Below, piece after piece: positions 1 to 9,187 of a stretch of 64,000 bases of DNA; the stretch's first letter is position 1, and the number at the start of each line of letters is the position of its first letter. Both the position numbers and the translations under genes were made by a program. This stretch comes from Enterococcaceae bacterium OF42-14pH9A (lineage in GTDB: Bacteria > Bacillota > Bacilli > Lactobacillales > Enterococcaceae): NCBI GenBank assembly GCA_027692465.1, contig JAQEYU010000001.1:310001-374000 (forward strand). Reading direction: 5' to 3'. The notes beneath the pieces are model-generated. The model saw only the letters and a program-made list of their open reading frames with translations, searched no databases and was not told the DNA's origin.

Positions 1-50
1 TTGCGGTGAAAAGGACCAAAATAGCTGCCACTGGCGTTTTCAGACACGCC
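1..50 (-). repeat. Intergenic structured repeat, copy A (cut by window edge)
   Basis: First 50 bases hold one end of the dispersed repeat: the terminal motif GTTTTCAGACACGC at 36-49 preceded by the conserved box containing GGTGAAAAGGACC. On the minus strand it reads GCGTGTCTGAAAACGCC and begins about 9 bases after the stop of the M3 peptidase gene, so it is in sense with that gene. The rest lies outside the window. Confidence 0.75.
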
Positions 51-58
51 CTTGTTGG

Positions 59-1759
59 TCAATGAAGTTGGGCTTCAGGCACGGCGGCCAGATAGTCGGA
101 GACAGCTGCAATGGTGTCATCCAAAGCTCCGGCTTCAAAAGGCGAACGGAGATTGGCAATATCCAGGATCTCCAGGAAGGTTTTGGTACCGCCCACTTGG
201 CAGATCGTCAGATAATCAGCCCAGGCTGTTTCATCGTGATCCACCTGGAATCTCTTCCAGAATTGGAAGGCACAGACTTGCGCCAGCGTATAGTCGATAT
301 AGTAAAAAGGACTTTGGAAAATATGCCCTTGGCGGAACCAGAACAAGCCGCGATCCAGATCCGGGATCTCACTGTAATCTCGTTCCGGACAGTATTGTTT
401 TTCCAATCTGCGCCAGCAGGCTTTACGTTCTGCAGGGGTCCATTGTGGATGCTCGTAGACTTCTTGTTGGAAGTGGTCTACCAGAACACCGTAGGGCAGA
501 AATTCCAGTGCATCCCCTAGATGGGCAAATTTGTATTTAGCCGTCTGTTCCTTAAAGAAACGGTCCATCCATGGCCAGGCAATGAATTCCATTGACATGG
601 AATGGATCTCGCAGGATTCGAAATTCGGAAAGACGATTTCCGGTTCTTTGATCCAGCGGGACTCAAAACATTGGAAGGCATGACCGGCTTCATGGGTCAA
701 GACATCGACATCACCGGAAGTACCGTTGAAGTTGGCAAAAATATAAGGTGATTGGCAGTCGGCGATATAGGTGCAGTAGCCGCCGGATTGCTTGCCTTTT
801 TTACTCAACAGGTCCAAGAGCTCGTGTTCTTTCATAAAGTCGAAAAAGGCGCCGGTTTCCGGTGACAGCTCATGATACATGGTTTGGGCATGGTCGACCA
901 ATTCCGCCGGTGTGCCTTGCGGTTTGGCGTTGCCGGAAGGATACACCAGACTGAGATCGTAGTTGTACATATGCTCCAACTGGTTGCGTTCTTGTTGGCG
1001 GGCATAAAGTTTTTGGGCTTGCGGTACGACTTTTTCCAAGATCTCTTTGCGGTAGGTTTCGATCATTGGGCGGTCATAATCCCAGCGATTCATTTTCACG
1101 TCGGCAAACTGGACGTAGTTATCAAAGCCCAGCCCTTTAGCAATTTCATCTCTGACTTTTACCATCTCGTCGTAGATCGCATCGAATTTTTCTTCATTTT
1201 CTGTGAAAAATGCTGTCGTTGCCTGAGCCGCCTTTTTACGCGTGTCACGATCTGTCGACTGGGCAAAAGGTGTCATCTGGGGCAGATTGCGGATTTCTCC
1301 GGCAAATTCGATCTGTGCCGAAGCGATGAGCTTGCTGTAATCAGAAGCCAGCTGATTTTCTTTCTGGAAGAGAGGAATCAATTTCTCGTCGAAGAGTTTG
1401 ACCCGACTTTCTGCAAACAGAAACAGAGTCTCCGGATAAGCAGCTTTCAGTTCGTCGACAACCGGGGAATTCAAAAGAGCTTGGTAAAATTGAAAATCAA
1501 GTGATTCAAAGTGAGGCAGGTACTCATTCCACCACTCGTCTTCTTTTTCATAAAAGCTGTCATTGGTATCAATAGAGTAGCGGATGCTGGCCAAATTCAT
1601 GGCAGTGTCCACGGCGGAACGGTACGTGTTCAGCTGATCCAGCGCTGCTTTGGCCTCCGGTAGTGAAGCTGCCTGCGTGAGTTGGGCGACACTTGCAAGG
1701 TAAGACTTTTTGTAGCTGTCAAAATCGGGACGGGTGTAAGGATACTCGGAAAATTTCAT
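59..1759 (-). CDS. M3 family oligoendopeptidase (PepF-like)
   Basis: A cytoplasmic zinc metallopeptidase of the M3 thimet/oligoendopeptidase family, predicted to trim short peptides imported by the cell. The zinc site HEAGH is at residues 356-360, followed about 25 residues later by FESCEIHS, whose glutamate fits the third zinc ligand. The 566-residue length fits the family. An upstream in-frame extension exists to 1933, but the start at 1759 (MKFSEYPYT) is preceded by AAGGAGG at 1767-1773, and the extension does not look like protein. Transcribed away from hprK across a 230-base gap. No signal peptide. The exact peptide specificity and the symbol pepF are not certain. Confidence 0.9.
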   Translation of the reverse strand: MKFSEYPYTRPDFDSYKKSYLASVAQLTQAASLPEAKAALDQLNTYRSAVDTAMNLASIRYSIDTNDSFYEKEDEWWNEYLPHFESLDFQFYQALLNSPVVDELKAAYPETLFLFAESRVKLFDEKLIPLFQKENQLASDYSKLIASAQIEFAGEIRNLPQMTPFAQSTDRDTRKKAAQATTAFFTENEEKFDAIYDEMVKVRDEIAKGLGFDNYVQFADVKMNRWDYDRPMIETYRKEILEKVVPQAQKLYARQQERNQLEHMYNYDLSLVYPSGNAKPQGTPAELVDHAQTMYHELSPETGAFFDFMKEHELLDLLSKKGKQSGGYCTYIADCQSPYIFANFNGTSGDVDVLTHEAGHAFQCFESRWIKEPEIVFPNFESCEIHSMSMEFIAWPWMDRFFKEQTAKYKFAHLGDALEFLPYGVLVDHFQQEVYEHPQWTPAERKACWRRLEKQYCPERDYSEIPDLDRGLFWFRQGHIFQSPFYYIDYTLAQVCAFQFWKRFQVDHDETAWADYLTICQVGGTKTFLEILDIANLRSPFEAGALDDTIAAVSDYLAAVPEAQLH

Positions 1760-1989
1760 CGAAAAACCTCCTTGGATTGTTTGAGACCGCGGCCTCACAA
1801 CGTGTCTTGGTAACAAGAGCCCAAGCAACGCTGCTTTCTTTTCAAATAATAGCATAAAGGTTCCTATTTCGATATGGAAAACCACAGCGCTTCTCCGGCA
1901 AATCCGCCTGTTATGGGTGTATTTTCCGTTCAATTAGGGTAGAATAGGCTCAGTGAGAAAAATTAAATGACAAGAAATGAGGGAAACCA

Positions 1990-2931
1990 ATGGCGGAATT
2001 TGTAACAGTGAGCCAAATGGTCCAAAAATTGAATTTGGAAGTTGTTTCCGGTTCGGAAGCAGCTTTGGAACGCAGTGTCAAGATTGCGGATATTTCCCGT
2101 CCCGGTTTGGAGCTGACGGGTTACTTCAACTATTATTCCCATGATCGAATCCAGCTGTTCGGCTCAAAGGAAATCACCTTTGCCCAACGGATGATGCCGG
2201 AAGAACGGCTGATGGTGCTGCGGCGGATGTGTACCGAGGATACGCCGGCCTTCATCGTCTCCCGGGGCTTGGCAGTACCGGAGGAAATGATCGAAGCTTG
2301 TGCCGAACATGACATCGCCATCTTGCGCTCGCCTATCAGCACCTCGCGACTGCTGGGAGAAATGTCCAGCTATCTCAGCGCCTATCTGGCACCAAGGACC
2401 AGCGTCCATGGGGTATTGGTAGATGTTTACGGGCTGGGGGTGCTGATTCAAGGGGACAGCGGCATCGGGAAAAGTGAAACTGCTTTGGAGCTCATCAAAC
2501 GGGGCCACCGCCTGATTGCAGATGACCGGGTGGATGTCTACCAGCAGGATGAACTGACCTTGGTGGGGGAACCGCCGGCGATTTTGCAGCATCTGATCGA
2601 GATCCGCGGTATTGGGATCATCGATGTCATGAATCTGTTTGGGGCTTCCGCAGTTCGCGGCAGTATGCAGGTCCAACTGTGTGTCTATTTGGAAGCGTGG
2701 GCCAAAGATAAAAAATATGACCGTCTGGGTTCGGCAGACACGTCGATTCAGATCGCAGAAGTGGATGTGCCCCAGATTAAAATTCCGGTCAAAACCGGTC
2801 GTAACGTGGCTATCATCATTGAAGTGGCTGCGATGAATTTCCGTGCCAAGGCGATGGGCTATGATGCCACGAAGACTTTCGAGGAGCGCTTGACGCAATT
2901 GATTGCCCAAAATTCCGACGAACAGAAATAA
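1990..2931 (+). CDS. hprK: HPr kinase/phosphorylase
   Basis: Bifunctional enzyme that phosphorylates HPr on Ser46 and removes that phosphate, setting the level of P-Ser-HPr, the co-repressor of CcpA. The 313-residue protein has the N-terminal HprK domain, then the C-terminal kinase core with Walker A GDSGIGKS at about residues 155-162 and the C-terminal signature region [16 protein letters not shown]. Length is typical. The start follows GAGGGAAACC. It heads the hprK-lgt-gpsA-galU series common in Lactobacillales. Together with ccpA at 9188 it puts both halves of catabolite control in one window. A structured repeat begins one base after the stop codon. Confidence 0.97.
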   Translation: MAEFVTVSQMVQKLNLEVVSGSEAALERSVKIADISRPGLELTGYFNYYSHDRIQLFGSKEITFAQRMMPEERLMVLRRMCTEDTPAFIVSRGLAVPEEMIEACAEHDIAILRSPISTSRLLGEMSSYLSAYLAPRTSVHGVLVDVYGLGVLIQGDSGIGKSETALELIKRGHRLIADDRVDVYQQDELTLVGEPPAILQHLIEIRGIGIIDVMNLFGASAVRGSMQVQLCVYLEAWAKDKKYDRLGSADTSIQIAEVDVPQIKIPVKTGRNVAIIIEVAAMNFRAKAMGYDATKTFEERLTQLIAQNSDEQK

Positions 2932-3090
2932 GCCGTGTCTGAAACCGGTGCTGACAATTTTTTGAGTTTTAGCCGTAAATTGCCGCGTAAAATTCGTTTA
3001 TGAGCCTCATAAGCGATGCCTTACGATGGGCTTGCGGCCGAACCTTGAAAAAAACGGATTTTGCTGAATTTTTTCTGAGATACCCTGAAA
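2932..3090 (+). repeat. Intergenic structured repeat, copy K
   Basis: Starts one base after the hprK stop with GCCGTGTCTGAAACC, followed by the GTGCTGAC box. Its internal hairpin spans 2986-3024: CGTAA pairs with TTACG, and CGTTTATGAG pairs with CTCATAAGCG around a very short loop. The right end is degenerate and its boundary is approximate. Confidence 0.6.
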
Positions 3091-3121
3091 CAGCAAGGAT
3101 AATTGGCGGGGACAAAAAAGG

Positions 3122-3149
3122 CGATCGTCACTGACTAACGATCGTTTTT
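3122..3149 (+). terminator. Rho-independent terminator between hprK and lgt
   Basis: Stem CGATCGT/ACGATCG followed by five T. It lies just upstream of the lgt ribosome site, so it may end hprK messages or act as a weak attenuator for lgt. Confidence 0.55.
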
Positions 3150-3182
3150 GTGAGTGCTCCGCCGTTTTTGAGGAGGCACAAT

Positions 3183-4016
3183 ATGTTTTTGAGTGTAGTT
3201 GATCGGGTGGCGTTCGAGTTTTTCGGGATTGCCATCTACTGGTATGCGGTCATTATCGTTTCAGCTGTCGTGCTGGCGATGTGGCTGGCATCGCGGGAAG
3301 CTGTCCGGGTCGGGCTTGGTCCTGACGACGTGACAGACTTTATGCTGGTGGGGCTGCCCTTGGCGTTGATCGGCGCCCGGTTGTATTTCATTTTGTTTGA
3401 TTTACAGCCGTATCTGGAAGATCCCATCCAGATTTTCAATGTCCGTTCCGGTGGCTTGGCCATCTATGGAGGACTGATCGCAGCGGTCATCTGGCTGTAT
3501 TTCTTCTGTCGCAAGAAACAGATCGATATGTGGACCTTTCTTGATATCGCAGCGCCGACCGTCATTTTGGCGCAGGGGATCGGACGTTGGGGCAATTTCA
3601 TGAACCACGAGGCTTATGGTCCGGTGACGGATCTGGCATTTTTGGAAAAGCTTCATCTGCCGGGCTTTATTATCGACAATATGTATATCAACGGTGCTTA
3701 CCGACAGCCGACTTTCTTATATGAGTCCGTCTGGAATGTGATCGGATTTTTGATCCTGATCGTTTTACGCAAACAAAAGATTTTCAAGCAGGGGGAAGTT
3801 TTTCTGGCTTATGTGATCTGGTACAGCTTTGGCCGCTTTTGGATCGAAGGACTGCGGGAAGACAGTCTCTATCTGTTCGGACCGATCCGCGTTTCACAAG
3901 TGTTGTCGCTGATTTTATTCTTCGGCGCACTGCTACTGCTGATATATCGCCGCAAAACAGAACCGCAGCTGCCTCGTTATGACCGTAGTCACGGGACAAA
4001 CGAGTACTTGTTGTGA
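3183..4016 (+). CDS. lgt: Prolipoprotein diacylglyceryl transferase
   Basis: Membrane enzyme that transfers diacylglycerol from phosphatidylglycerol to the lipobox cysteine of prolipoproteins, such as the binding lipoprotein at 39346. The 277-residue protein has several hydrophobic segments and the Lgt signature [13 protein letters not shown]. The C-terminal half carries [13 protein letters not shown], another conserved Lgt block. The ORF opens at 3150, but ATG 3183 ([15 protein letters not shown]) sits six bases after AGGAGG at 3171-3176 and matches usual Lgt N-termini. Its stop lies 37 bases before the gpsA start, so the two are probably co-transcribed. Confidence 0.96.
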   Translation: MFLSVVDRVAFEFFGIAIYWYAVIIVSAVVLAMWLASREAVRVGLGPDDVTDFMLVGLPLALIGARLYFILFDLQPYLEDPIQIFNVRSGGLAIYGGLIAAVIWLYFFCRKKQIDMWTFLDIAAPTVILAQGIGRWGNFMNHEAYGPVTDLAFLEKLHLPGFIIDNMYINGAYRQPTFLYESVWNVIGFLILIVLRKQKIFKQGEVFLAYVIWYSFGRFWIEGLREDSLYLFGPIRVSQVLSLILFFGALLLLIYRRKTEPQLPRYDRSHGTNEYLL

Positions 4017-4053
4017 GCAGAAGTTCAAACAAGACTATCGAGGAGGAAGTAAT

Positions 4054-5073
4054 TTGAAACAAAAAATCGCAGTTTTAGGACCAGGTTCCTGGGGGACCGC
4101 ATTGGCACAAGTTTTGGCCGAAAATGGCCACGATGTCCGGATCTGGGGCAACTTGCCGGCACAAATCGATGAGATTAATACTTATCATACCAATCGCCAT
4201 TACCTGCCGGATATCAAGATTCCGGAAAGTATCACCGCTCATAAAGAACTGTCAGAGGCAATTGCGGATTGTGATGCTGTGCTGTTCGTCGTTCCTACCA
4301 AGGCTGTTCGGGTGGTGGCACAGGAGTTTGCCCAAAAGGCGGAAAATACTCCCGTGATCATCCACGCCTCCAAAGGCTTGGAACAAGGGTCCCACAAACG
4401 CATTTCCGAGATCCTGGTGGAGGAGATCCCGGCCGCTAAACGCAAAGCAGTCGTTGTACTCTCTGGACCCAGCCATGCAGAAGAAGTCGTGAAACACGAC
4501 ATCACTACCATTACCGCTGCAAGCAGCGATGAGGCGGCTGCCAAATATGTGCAGGATCTGTTTATGAATGATTATTTCCGCATTTATACCAATGACGATG
4601 TAATCGGCGTGGAAACCGGAGCAGCTTTGAAAAACATCATTGCCATCGGTGCCGGTGCAATCGCCGGACTGGGCTTCGGTGATGATGCCAAAGCTGCCAT
4701 TATGACTCGCGGTCTGGCCGAAATCAGCCGTCTTGGTGTGGCAATGGGGGCCAATCCATTGACTTTTATCGGCTTATCCGGAGTTGGTGATTTGATTGTT
4801 ACCTGTACCAGTGTCCATTCCCGTAACTGGCGGGCTGGGAACCTTCTCGGCAAAGGCCACAAGTTAGAGGAGGTCCTGGATAACATGGGGATGATCGTCG
4901 AAGGGGTTTCGACTACGAAAGCTGCGATGGAGCTGGCACAACAGCTGAATGTCGAAATGCCGATAACGGAAACAATCTACGGCGTGTTGTACGAAGGAGA
5001 AGATGTGCGCCTGGCAGCAAAAAATATCATGCTGCGGGACGGTAAAGAGGAAAACGAATTTTCGTTGGAATAA
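4054..5073 (+). CDS. gpsA: NAD(P)H-dependent glycerol-3-phosphate dehydrogenase
   Basis: Reduces dihydroxyacetone phosphate to sn-glycerol 3-phosphate for phospholipid synthesis. The N-terminal Rossmann motif [10 protein letters not shown], the substrate motif [15 protein letters not shown] and the block [12 protein letters not shown] are diagnostic. The chosen start is TTG at 4054 ([14 protein letters not shown]), since AGGAGG at 4041-4046 lies eight bases upstream. A longer frame from 3979 overlaps lgt and adds an unrelated 25-residue leader. The product is 339 residues, the normal size. It lies between lgt and galU in the envelope-precursor operon. Confidence 0.96.
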   Translation: MKQKIAVLGPGSWGTALAQVLAENGHDVRIWGNLPAQIDEINTYHTNRHYLPDIKIPESITAHKELSEAIADCDAVLFVVPTKAVRVVAQEFAQKAENTPVIIHASKGLEQGSHKRISEILVEEIPAAKRKAVVVLSGPSHAEEVVKHDITTITAASSDEAAAKYVQDLFMNDYFRIYTNDDVIGVETGAALKNIIAIGAGAIAGLGFGDDAKAAIMTRGLAEISRLGVAMGANPLTFIGLSGVGDLIVTCTSVHSRNWRAGNLLGKGHKLEEVLDNMGMIVEGVSTTKAAMELAQQLNVEMPITETIYGVLYEGEDVRLAAKNIMLRDGKEENEFSLE

Positions 5074-5106
5074 TAAATCACTGCAGACAATTGGAGGGGT
5101 AAAGAA

Positions 5107-6027
5107 ATGAAAGTTAAAAAAGCCGTAATTCCAGCCGCCGGGTTGGGGACCCGCTTTTTACCGGCGACCAAGGCGATGGCCAAAGAAATGCTGCCAATCG
5201 TAGATAAACCGACGATTCAGTTTATCGTTGAAGAAGCGTTAAAATCCGGGATCGAAGATATTCTGATCGTCACCGGCAAAGCAAAGCGTCCGATTGAAGA
5301 CCATTTTGATGCCAATATCGAATTGGAGACAAACCTGAAGGAAAAAGGGAAGACTGATTTGTTGAAACTGGTTGAAGAAACCACAGATGTCAATCTGCAC
5401 TTTATCCGACAGTCACACCCGCGCGGCTTGGGTCACGCTGTATTGCAGGCTAAAGCATTCGTCGGTAACGAGCCTTTTGTGGTTATGCTGGGGGATGATT
5501 TAATGGAAGATCAGGTGCCATTGACCAAGCAACTGATTAACGACTACGAAAAAACTCATGCCTCAACCATTGCGGTCATGAAAGTACCCCACGAGGAGAC
5601 TTCGAAGTACGGGATTATCGACCCGGAAGCTGAGGTGGAACCGGGACTTTTCAATGTCCGGAACTTTGTCGAAAAACCGGCACCTGAAAATGCCCCCAGC
5701 GACTTGGCTATCATCGGCCGTTATCTCCTGACGCCGGAAATCTTCAATATTTTGGAAAATCAAGCTCCCGGTGCCGGCAATGAGATCCAACTGACGGATG
5801 CGATCGATACCTTGAACAAAACGCAACGGGTTTTCGCTCAGGAATTCAAAGGAACCCGCTATGATGTCGGTGACAAATTCGGCTTTATGAAGACCAGCAT
5901 CGAATATGGTTTGAAGCACCCTGAAGTCAAAGAAGATCTGCGCCGCTACATCAAAGAGCTGGGTGTCCAGTTAGCAAAGGCAGACGGTGATTTGAAGTCT
6001 GACTCTGAAAAAACAGAAAAGAAATAG
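5107..6027 (+). CDS. galU: UTP-glucose-1-phosphate uridylyltransferase
   Basis: Makes UDP-glucose from glucose 1-phosphate and UTP for glycolipids, teichoic acids and polysaccharides. The N-terminal nucleotide-binding motif [19 protein letters not shown] is typical, with FVVMLGDDL in the middle and the C-terminal [14 protein letters not shown] block. At 306 residues it is full length. The ribosome site GGAGGGG precedes ATG 5107. It ends the hprK-lgt-gpsA-galU run and is followed by a terminator at 6036. Functionally it pairs with the phosphoglucomutase at 48807, which supplies glucose 1-phosphate. Confidence 0.97.
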   Translation: MKVKKAVIPAAGLGTRFLPATKAMAKEMLPIVDKPTIQFIVEEALKSGIEDILIVTGKAKRPIEDHFDANIELETNLKEKGKTDLLKLVEETTDVNLHFIRQSHPRGLGHAVLQAKAFVGNEPFVVMLGDDLMEDQVPLTKQLINDYEKTHASTIAVMKVPHEETSKYGIIDPEAEVEPGLFNVRNFVEKPAPENAPSDLAIIGRYLLTPEIFNILENQAPGAGNEIQLTDAIDTLNKTQRVFAQEFKGTRYDVGDKFGFMKTSIEYGLKHPEVKEDLRRYIKELGVQLAKADGDLKSDSEKTEKK

Positions 6028-6035
6028 CTGTTTCT

Positions 6036-6068
6036 GCCGTTACGCCGTCTGTGCGTGACGGCTTTTTT
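6036..6068 (+). terminator. Terminator after galU
   Basis: Stem GCCGTTACGC/GCGTGACGGC with a seven-base loop, followed by seven T. It closes the hprK-galU gene series. Confidence 0.85.
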
Positions 6069-6148
6069 TGACAGCGGCTATTTCTTTTTTTCGGGGTTCG
6101 GCTATCAGGGCTATCAGTTTGCGGCTTGCTGATTCTGTGATGCTCAGG

Positions 6149-6302
6149 GCGTGTCTGAAAACGCCAGTGTCAGCTATTTGGCCCCTTTCACCGTAAGCTG
6201 CTCGGAAATGCGCAGCTTTGCACCACATAAGCTGTGCTTTCCTCTTTGATTTCAGTGAAAAGTCCTCAAAAATCCGGATTTTCCCAGAGTTTCCAGACAC
6301 GC
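6149..6302 (+). repeat. Intergenic structured repeat, copy B (complete, 154 bp)
   Basis: Best complete copy. Ends are GCGTGTCTGAAAAC (6149-6162) and GTTTCCAGACACGC (6289-6302), inverted at 13 of 14 positions. The hairpin at 6204-6242 closes with GGAAA/TTTCC and continues inward with GC-rich steps and the AAGCTG/CAGCTT arms. It is in sense relative to galU. Copy D (17135-17288) has the same total length and an equally long hairpin, closed instead by GTAAA/TTTAC. Confidence 0.85.
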
Positions 6303-6432
6303 GCTAAAAAGAATGGAACGACAATCAACAAGTAGTGTCTGTAAAATCAGTATTTGACGGGGCTTTTATTTGTGCTGGCTTTGCGGGAATGTTATTCTTT
6401 AACTATGTAGAAGCAGAAAGGAAGTCGAAGCT

Positions 6433-6861
6433 ATGAGCGGAGGAGAGATCGCGGCGCTGATTGCCGCTGTTGCATTTGCAGTACTGGTGGTATTTCTTGT
6501 TCGAGTACTGATGCAGGTGTCAAAAACGGTCGGAAAGGTGACCCAAACCGTCGAGGAGGCCAATACCACGATTCGGGTGCTGACCAAAGATGTCGATGTA
6601 TTATCCAGTGAAGTCGAAGGATTGCTGGTGAAAACCAATACGTTACTGAATGATGTCAACGGTAAGGTTGCCACTATCGACCCATTATTTACCGCGGTCG
6701 CTGATCTCAGCGAAAGTGTTTCGGAATTGAATAATTCCGGCAAACAGGCCATTTCAAAATTGGGAGCGGTCACTAAGACAACGGCACAGGCGACAGTTGC
6801 CGGAAAAGTCGGCCAGACGGCGCTGAAATTTTTTAAAGAGCGAAACAGTAAAAAGGGCTGA
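6433..6861 (+). CDS. DUF948 domain-containing membrane protein
   Basis: Small protein of 142 residues with one N-terminal membrane helix (about residues 4-27, rich in Ala, Val, Leu and Phe), then a long polar, heptad-like coiled-coil stretch with repeated TVEEAN, TNTLLNDVNGK and SVSELNNSGK segments. This matches DUF948 proteins, which in Firmicutes are often encoded next to YtxH-type proteins, as here (7050). The function is unknown; a membrane-anchored coiled coil near the envelope is all the sequence supports. Copy C of the intergenic repeat separates it from the YtxH gene. Confidence 0.85.
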   Translation: MSGGEIAALIAAVAFAVLVVFLVRVLMQVSKTVGKVTQTVEEANTTIRVLTKDVDVLSSEVEGLLVKTNTLLNDVNGKVATIDPLFTAVADLSESVSELNNSGKQAISKLGAVTKTTAQATVAGKVGQTALKFFKERNSKKG

Positions 6862-6873
6862 GACTGACCTGAG

Positions 6874-6992
6874 GGTGTGACAAAAAAATTCAGTGGGATT
6901 CAGTTTTTGCGGGCCGGACCCAAAAGCAAGACGTAAGCGCAGCTTGCGGTGAAAAGGATCAAAAAAGCTGCCGCTGGCGTTTTCAGACATGC
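6874..6992 (-). repeat. Intergenic structured repeat, copy C (internal deletion)
   Basis: The right end GTTTTCAGACATGC is at 6979-6992, preceded by the conserved GGTGAAAAGGATC box. About 119 bp long, some 35 bp shorter than copies B and D. The missing part is the hairpin, and the junction fits recombination between the two CAGCTT repeats that flank the hairpin loop in copy B. It lies antisense to the upstream DUF948 gene. Confidence 0.75.
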
Positions 6993-7049
6993 TCCAGGCT
7001 TATGGTCAGGCTCCAAGCCATTAAAATCAAACATACGGAGGGATAGGAA

Positions 7050-7706
7050 ATGAGTAAAAAAGGCGGATTTTTATTAGGTGCAGTGATCGGTGCCAGTGCA
7101 GCAGCGGCAGCAGCGTTATTGTTGGCTCCGGAATCTGGCAAAGAGCTGCGGGAAAAGCTGGCAGCCAAGGCAGATGATCTGTTGGATACAGTCAGCGACT
7201 ATACTGATGTCGTTAAAGAAAAAAGCGGGGATTTCTCAGATGTTGCCAAAGATACGGCAGTGAAATTCAGTCGTCAGGCTGAGGATCTGGCGGGCAATCT
7301 CAAAGACAAGACGGCGGATTCATTGGATAATCTTCAAGAAGGCTCCGGGGATCTGTTGGAAAGTTTGAAAAAACAGACCGGTGATCTTTCCCAGCGCTTC
7401 AAAAAGTCAGCCGATGAGCTGAAAGAAGAAGGCGGCGATTTGGCCGATGAAGCGCAAGACGCAGCTGAAGATATCGTGATCGATGTCAAAGATGCTGCTG
7501 GGGACTTCAAAGAAACAGCGGCTGATGCAGTCGCAGAAGCCAAACCCGAAGCAGACGAATTGCAAGAAGCAACCAAGGATACCGCAGCTGCTGTCAAAGA
7601 AACAGTCGCAGACGGTACCGACGATGCAAAAGAAACTTTTGAAGAAGCGGCCGCCGATTTGAAAGAAGTGATGGAAGAAAATAATCCTGACCAAGGTGAA
7701 TCCTGA
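7050..7706 (+). CDS. YtxH domain-containing protein, LEA-like repeats
   Basis: Protein of 218 residues with an N-terminal GxxxGAxxAAAAALLLAPxSGKELR block, the YtxH signature, forming one glycine/alanine-rich membrane segment. It is followed by about 170 residues of highly charged amphipathic repeats (for example KDTAVKFSRQAEDLAGNLKDKTADSL). The 11-residue periodicity and Asp/Glu/Ala/Lys-rich composition resemble LEA-like or apolipoprotein-like helices. YtxH relatives are linked to general stress in Bacillus; a membrane-protective role is inference. The tail is longer than in most YtxH proteins. Followed by a terminator at 7725. Confidence 0.85.
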   Translation: MSKKGGFLLGAVIGASAAAAAALLLAPESGKELREKLAAKADDLLDTVSDYTDVVKEKSGDFSDVAKDTAVKFSRQAEDLAGNLKDKTADSLDNLQEGSGDLLESLKKQTGDLSQRFKKSADELKEEGGDLADEAQDAAEDIVIDVKDAAGDFKETAADAVAEAKPEADELQEATKDTAAAVKETVADGTDDAKETFEEAAADLKEVMEENNPDQGES

Positions 7707-7724
7707 GAAACAGGCTATAATGAT

Positions 7725-7758
7725 AAATCCCCTGCCGGTTTGATGGGCAGGGGATTTT
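7725..7758 (+). terminator. Terminator after the YtxH gene
   Basis: AAATCCCCTGCC pairs with GGCAGGGGATTT around a nine-base loop, followed by T residues. Confidence 0.85.
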
Positions 7759-7778
7759 CATTAGCAAGCGACTGAATG

Positions 7779-7815
7779 AAAAAAGGCGCTCCGTATTTCC
7801 ACATGGCGGAGCGCC
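7779..7815 (-). terminator. Terminator after pepQ
   Basis: On the minus strand GGCGCTCCG and CGGAGCGCC form the stem, followed by six T. It ends pepQ and faces the YtxH terminator. Confidence 0.85.
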
Positions 7816-7842
7816 GAACTTTCTTTAGCGGAGGGTGCCGTC

Positions 7843-8946
7843 TCAATCCAAGACGAGCAGCTGTTTATCGGTTTTAGTAAATGGGACACAGCCATCTTTG
7901 GTGACGTAGACACAGTCTTCAATCCGCACACCGACTTTCCCGGGAATATAGATACCGGGTTCCAGTGAAAAGCACATGCCTTCTTCGATCACCAAGTCAT
8001 TGCCGGCTACCAGAGAAGGAAATTCGTGGACTGTTGTACCGATACCATGGCCCAGGCGATGATTGAAGTAATCACCATAGCCGGCTTCAGTGATTATGTC
8101 TCGGGCAATCTGATCCAGTTGGGCCGCCGTTACACCGGGTCGGACAGCTTTTTCTGCTGCCAGTTGGGCATTTAAGGTCAGTTGGTAAATCTCCCGTTGG
8201 AAATCAGTGGGCTCTTTATAAGCAACCGTCCGTGTGGCATCACTGCAATAACCGTTCCAGATGGTACCCAGGTCAAACAAAACAAGCTCGTGAGGTTTCA
8301 CTCTGTTTTGGCCGGGTTCGCCGTGGGGGCTGGCGGCGTTGGTGCCGGCCAGTACCATCGTATCAAAGCTCATATGAGAGACGCCGCGGCGTTTCAGCTG
8401 ATACTCGATTTCGGCTACAATCTCAGCTTCAGCCGCTCCTTCTTTGACCGCTGCAAAGCCGATCTCAAAAGCGACATCTGCCCAGCTGCCGGCTTCCAGC
8501 ATCGTTGCGATTTCTGCTTGGGTTTTGATAAGCATCAGTTTTTGCAGGGTAGGTGTTAAATCAAAAGAGTAGTCGCATTTTGGAAACATTTTCTGCAGCT
8601 GTTCGAGACGATCGACGGTCAATGCATTTTTTTCCAGTGCCATTTTGTGAGGAGAACCATAACGGTCGCTGAGAGCAGTCTTGATTTTCTGCCAGGGATT
8701 TTCGCTGTCCAGATAACCAGCAACATCATAAGGCCAGCCGCTGTTTTGAGCATCTTCCACTTCCAAAGCCGGCGTGAACAATAGCGGCTCGCCTGTGACG
8801 GGAATGAACAACGCTAAGATCCGTTCGTGAGGGTCGCTGGCATAGCCGCTCAAATAAGCAATATGGCCCGGGTCAGTGATATAGGCCAGATCAGCGCCAT
8901 TTCCGGACAGAACAGTGCGTAATTGTGCAATTTTTTCCTGATTCAT
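7843..8946 (-). CDS. pepQ: Xaa-Pro dipeptidase, M24 family
   Basis: Metallopeptidase that releases the N-terminal residue from X-Pro dipeptides in the cytoplasm. It has a creatinase-type N-terminal domain and the pita-bread catalytic domain with the metal ligands in LVLFDLGTIWNGYCSDATRT, the histidine block HRLGHGIGTTVHEFP and the two glutamates in FSLEPGIY and VGVRIED. The start chosen is ATG 8946 (MNQEKIAQLR), giving 367 residues; the frame continues to 9018 with unlikely sequence. Divergent from ccpA, the arrangement known for pepQ in several lactic acid bacteria, so the shared promoter region is probably a CcpA target. Confidence 0.93.
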   Translation of the reverse strand: MNQEKIAQLRTVLSGNGADLAYITDPGHIAYLSGYASDPHERILALFIPVTGEPLLFTPALEVEDAQNSGWPYDVAGYLDSENPWQKIKTALSDRYGSPHKMALEKNALTVDRLEQLQKMFPKCDYSFDLTPTLQKLMLIKTQAEIATMLEAGSWADVAFEIGFAAVKEGAAEAEIVAEIEYQLKRRGVSHMSFDTMVLAGTNAASPHGEPGQNRVKPHELVLFDLGTIWNGYCSDATRTVAYKEPTDFQREIYQLTLNAQLAAEKAVRPGVTAAQLDQIARDIITEAGYGDYFNHRLGHGIGTTVHEFPSLVAGNDLVIEEGMCFSLEPGIYIPGKVGVRIEDCVYVTKDGCVPFTKTDKQLLVLD

Positions 8947-9079
8947 AAAACAGCCTCTTTTCTTTGGGTGGATCGACTCTGCTTTTTTGAAAGGATCAAA
9001 AGGCGGCAGAGGGATCATTTCACAAGTCTACTCCATTATAACATGATAAGTTCAAAAGAATAATTGAAAGAAACAGTTA

Positions 9080-9111
9080 GTTTTCATGAAAACAGTAATA
9101 AAACGGTTGCA
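9080..9111. promoter_or_regulatory. pepQ-ccpA intergenic operator candidates
   Basis: A perfect 14-bp palindrome GTTTTCATGAAAAC lies at 9080-9093. A cre-like sequence ATAAAACGGTTGCA at 9098-9111 matches the CcpA consensus TGWAANCGNTNWCA at 11 of 14 positions. Both sit between divergent pepQ and ccpA. The cre assignment rests on consensus matching; the palindrome lacks the central CG of cre, so its binder is unknown. Confidence 0.45.
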
Positions 9112-9187
9112 TTCTTTGAAATAACATGATATTCTTACCTAGAAATGTAAATAAGATTTTCTGAAAACGAAAAAAAGGAGCATAAAT

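Noticed and set aside
62..1504. Long plus-strand open frames over the M3 peptidase gene
   Set aside because: They are shadows of the minus-strand gene, with no ribosome sites and no recognisable protein pattern.
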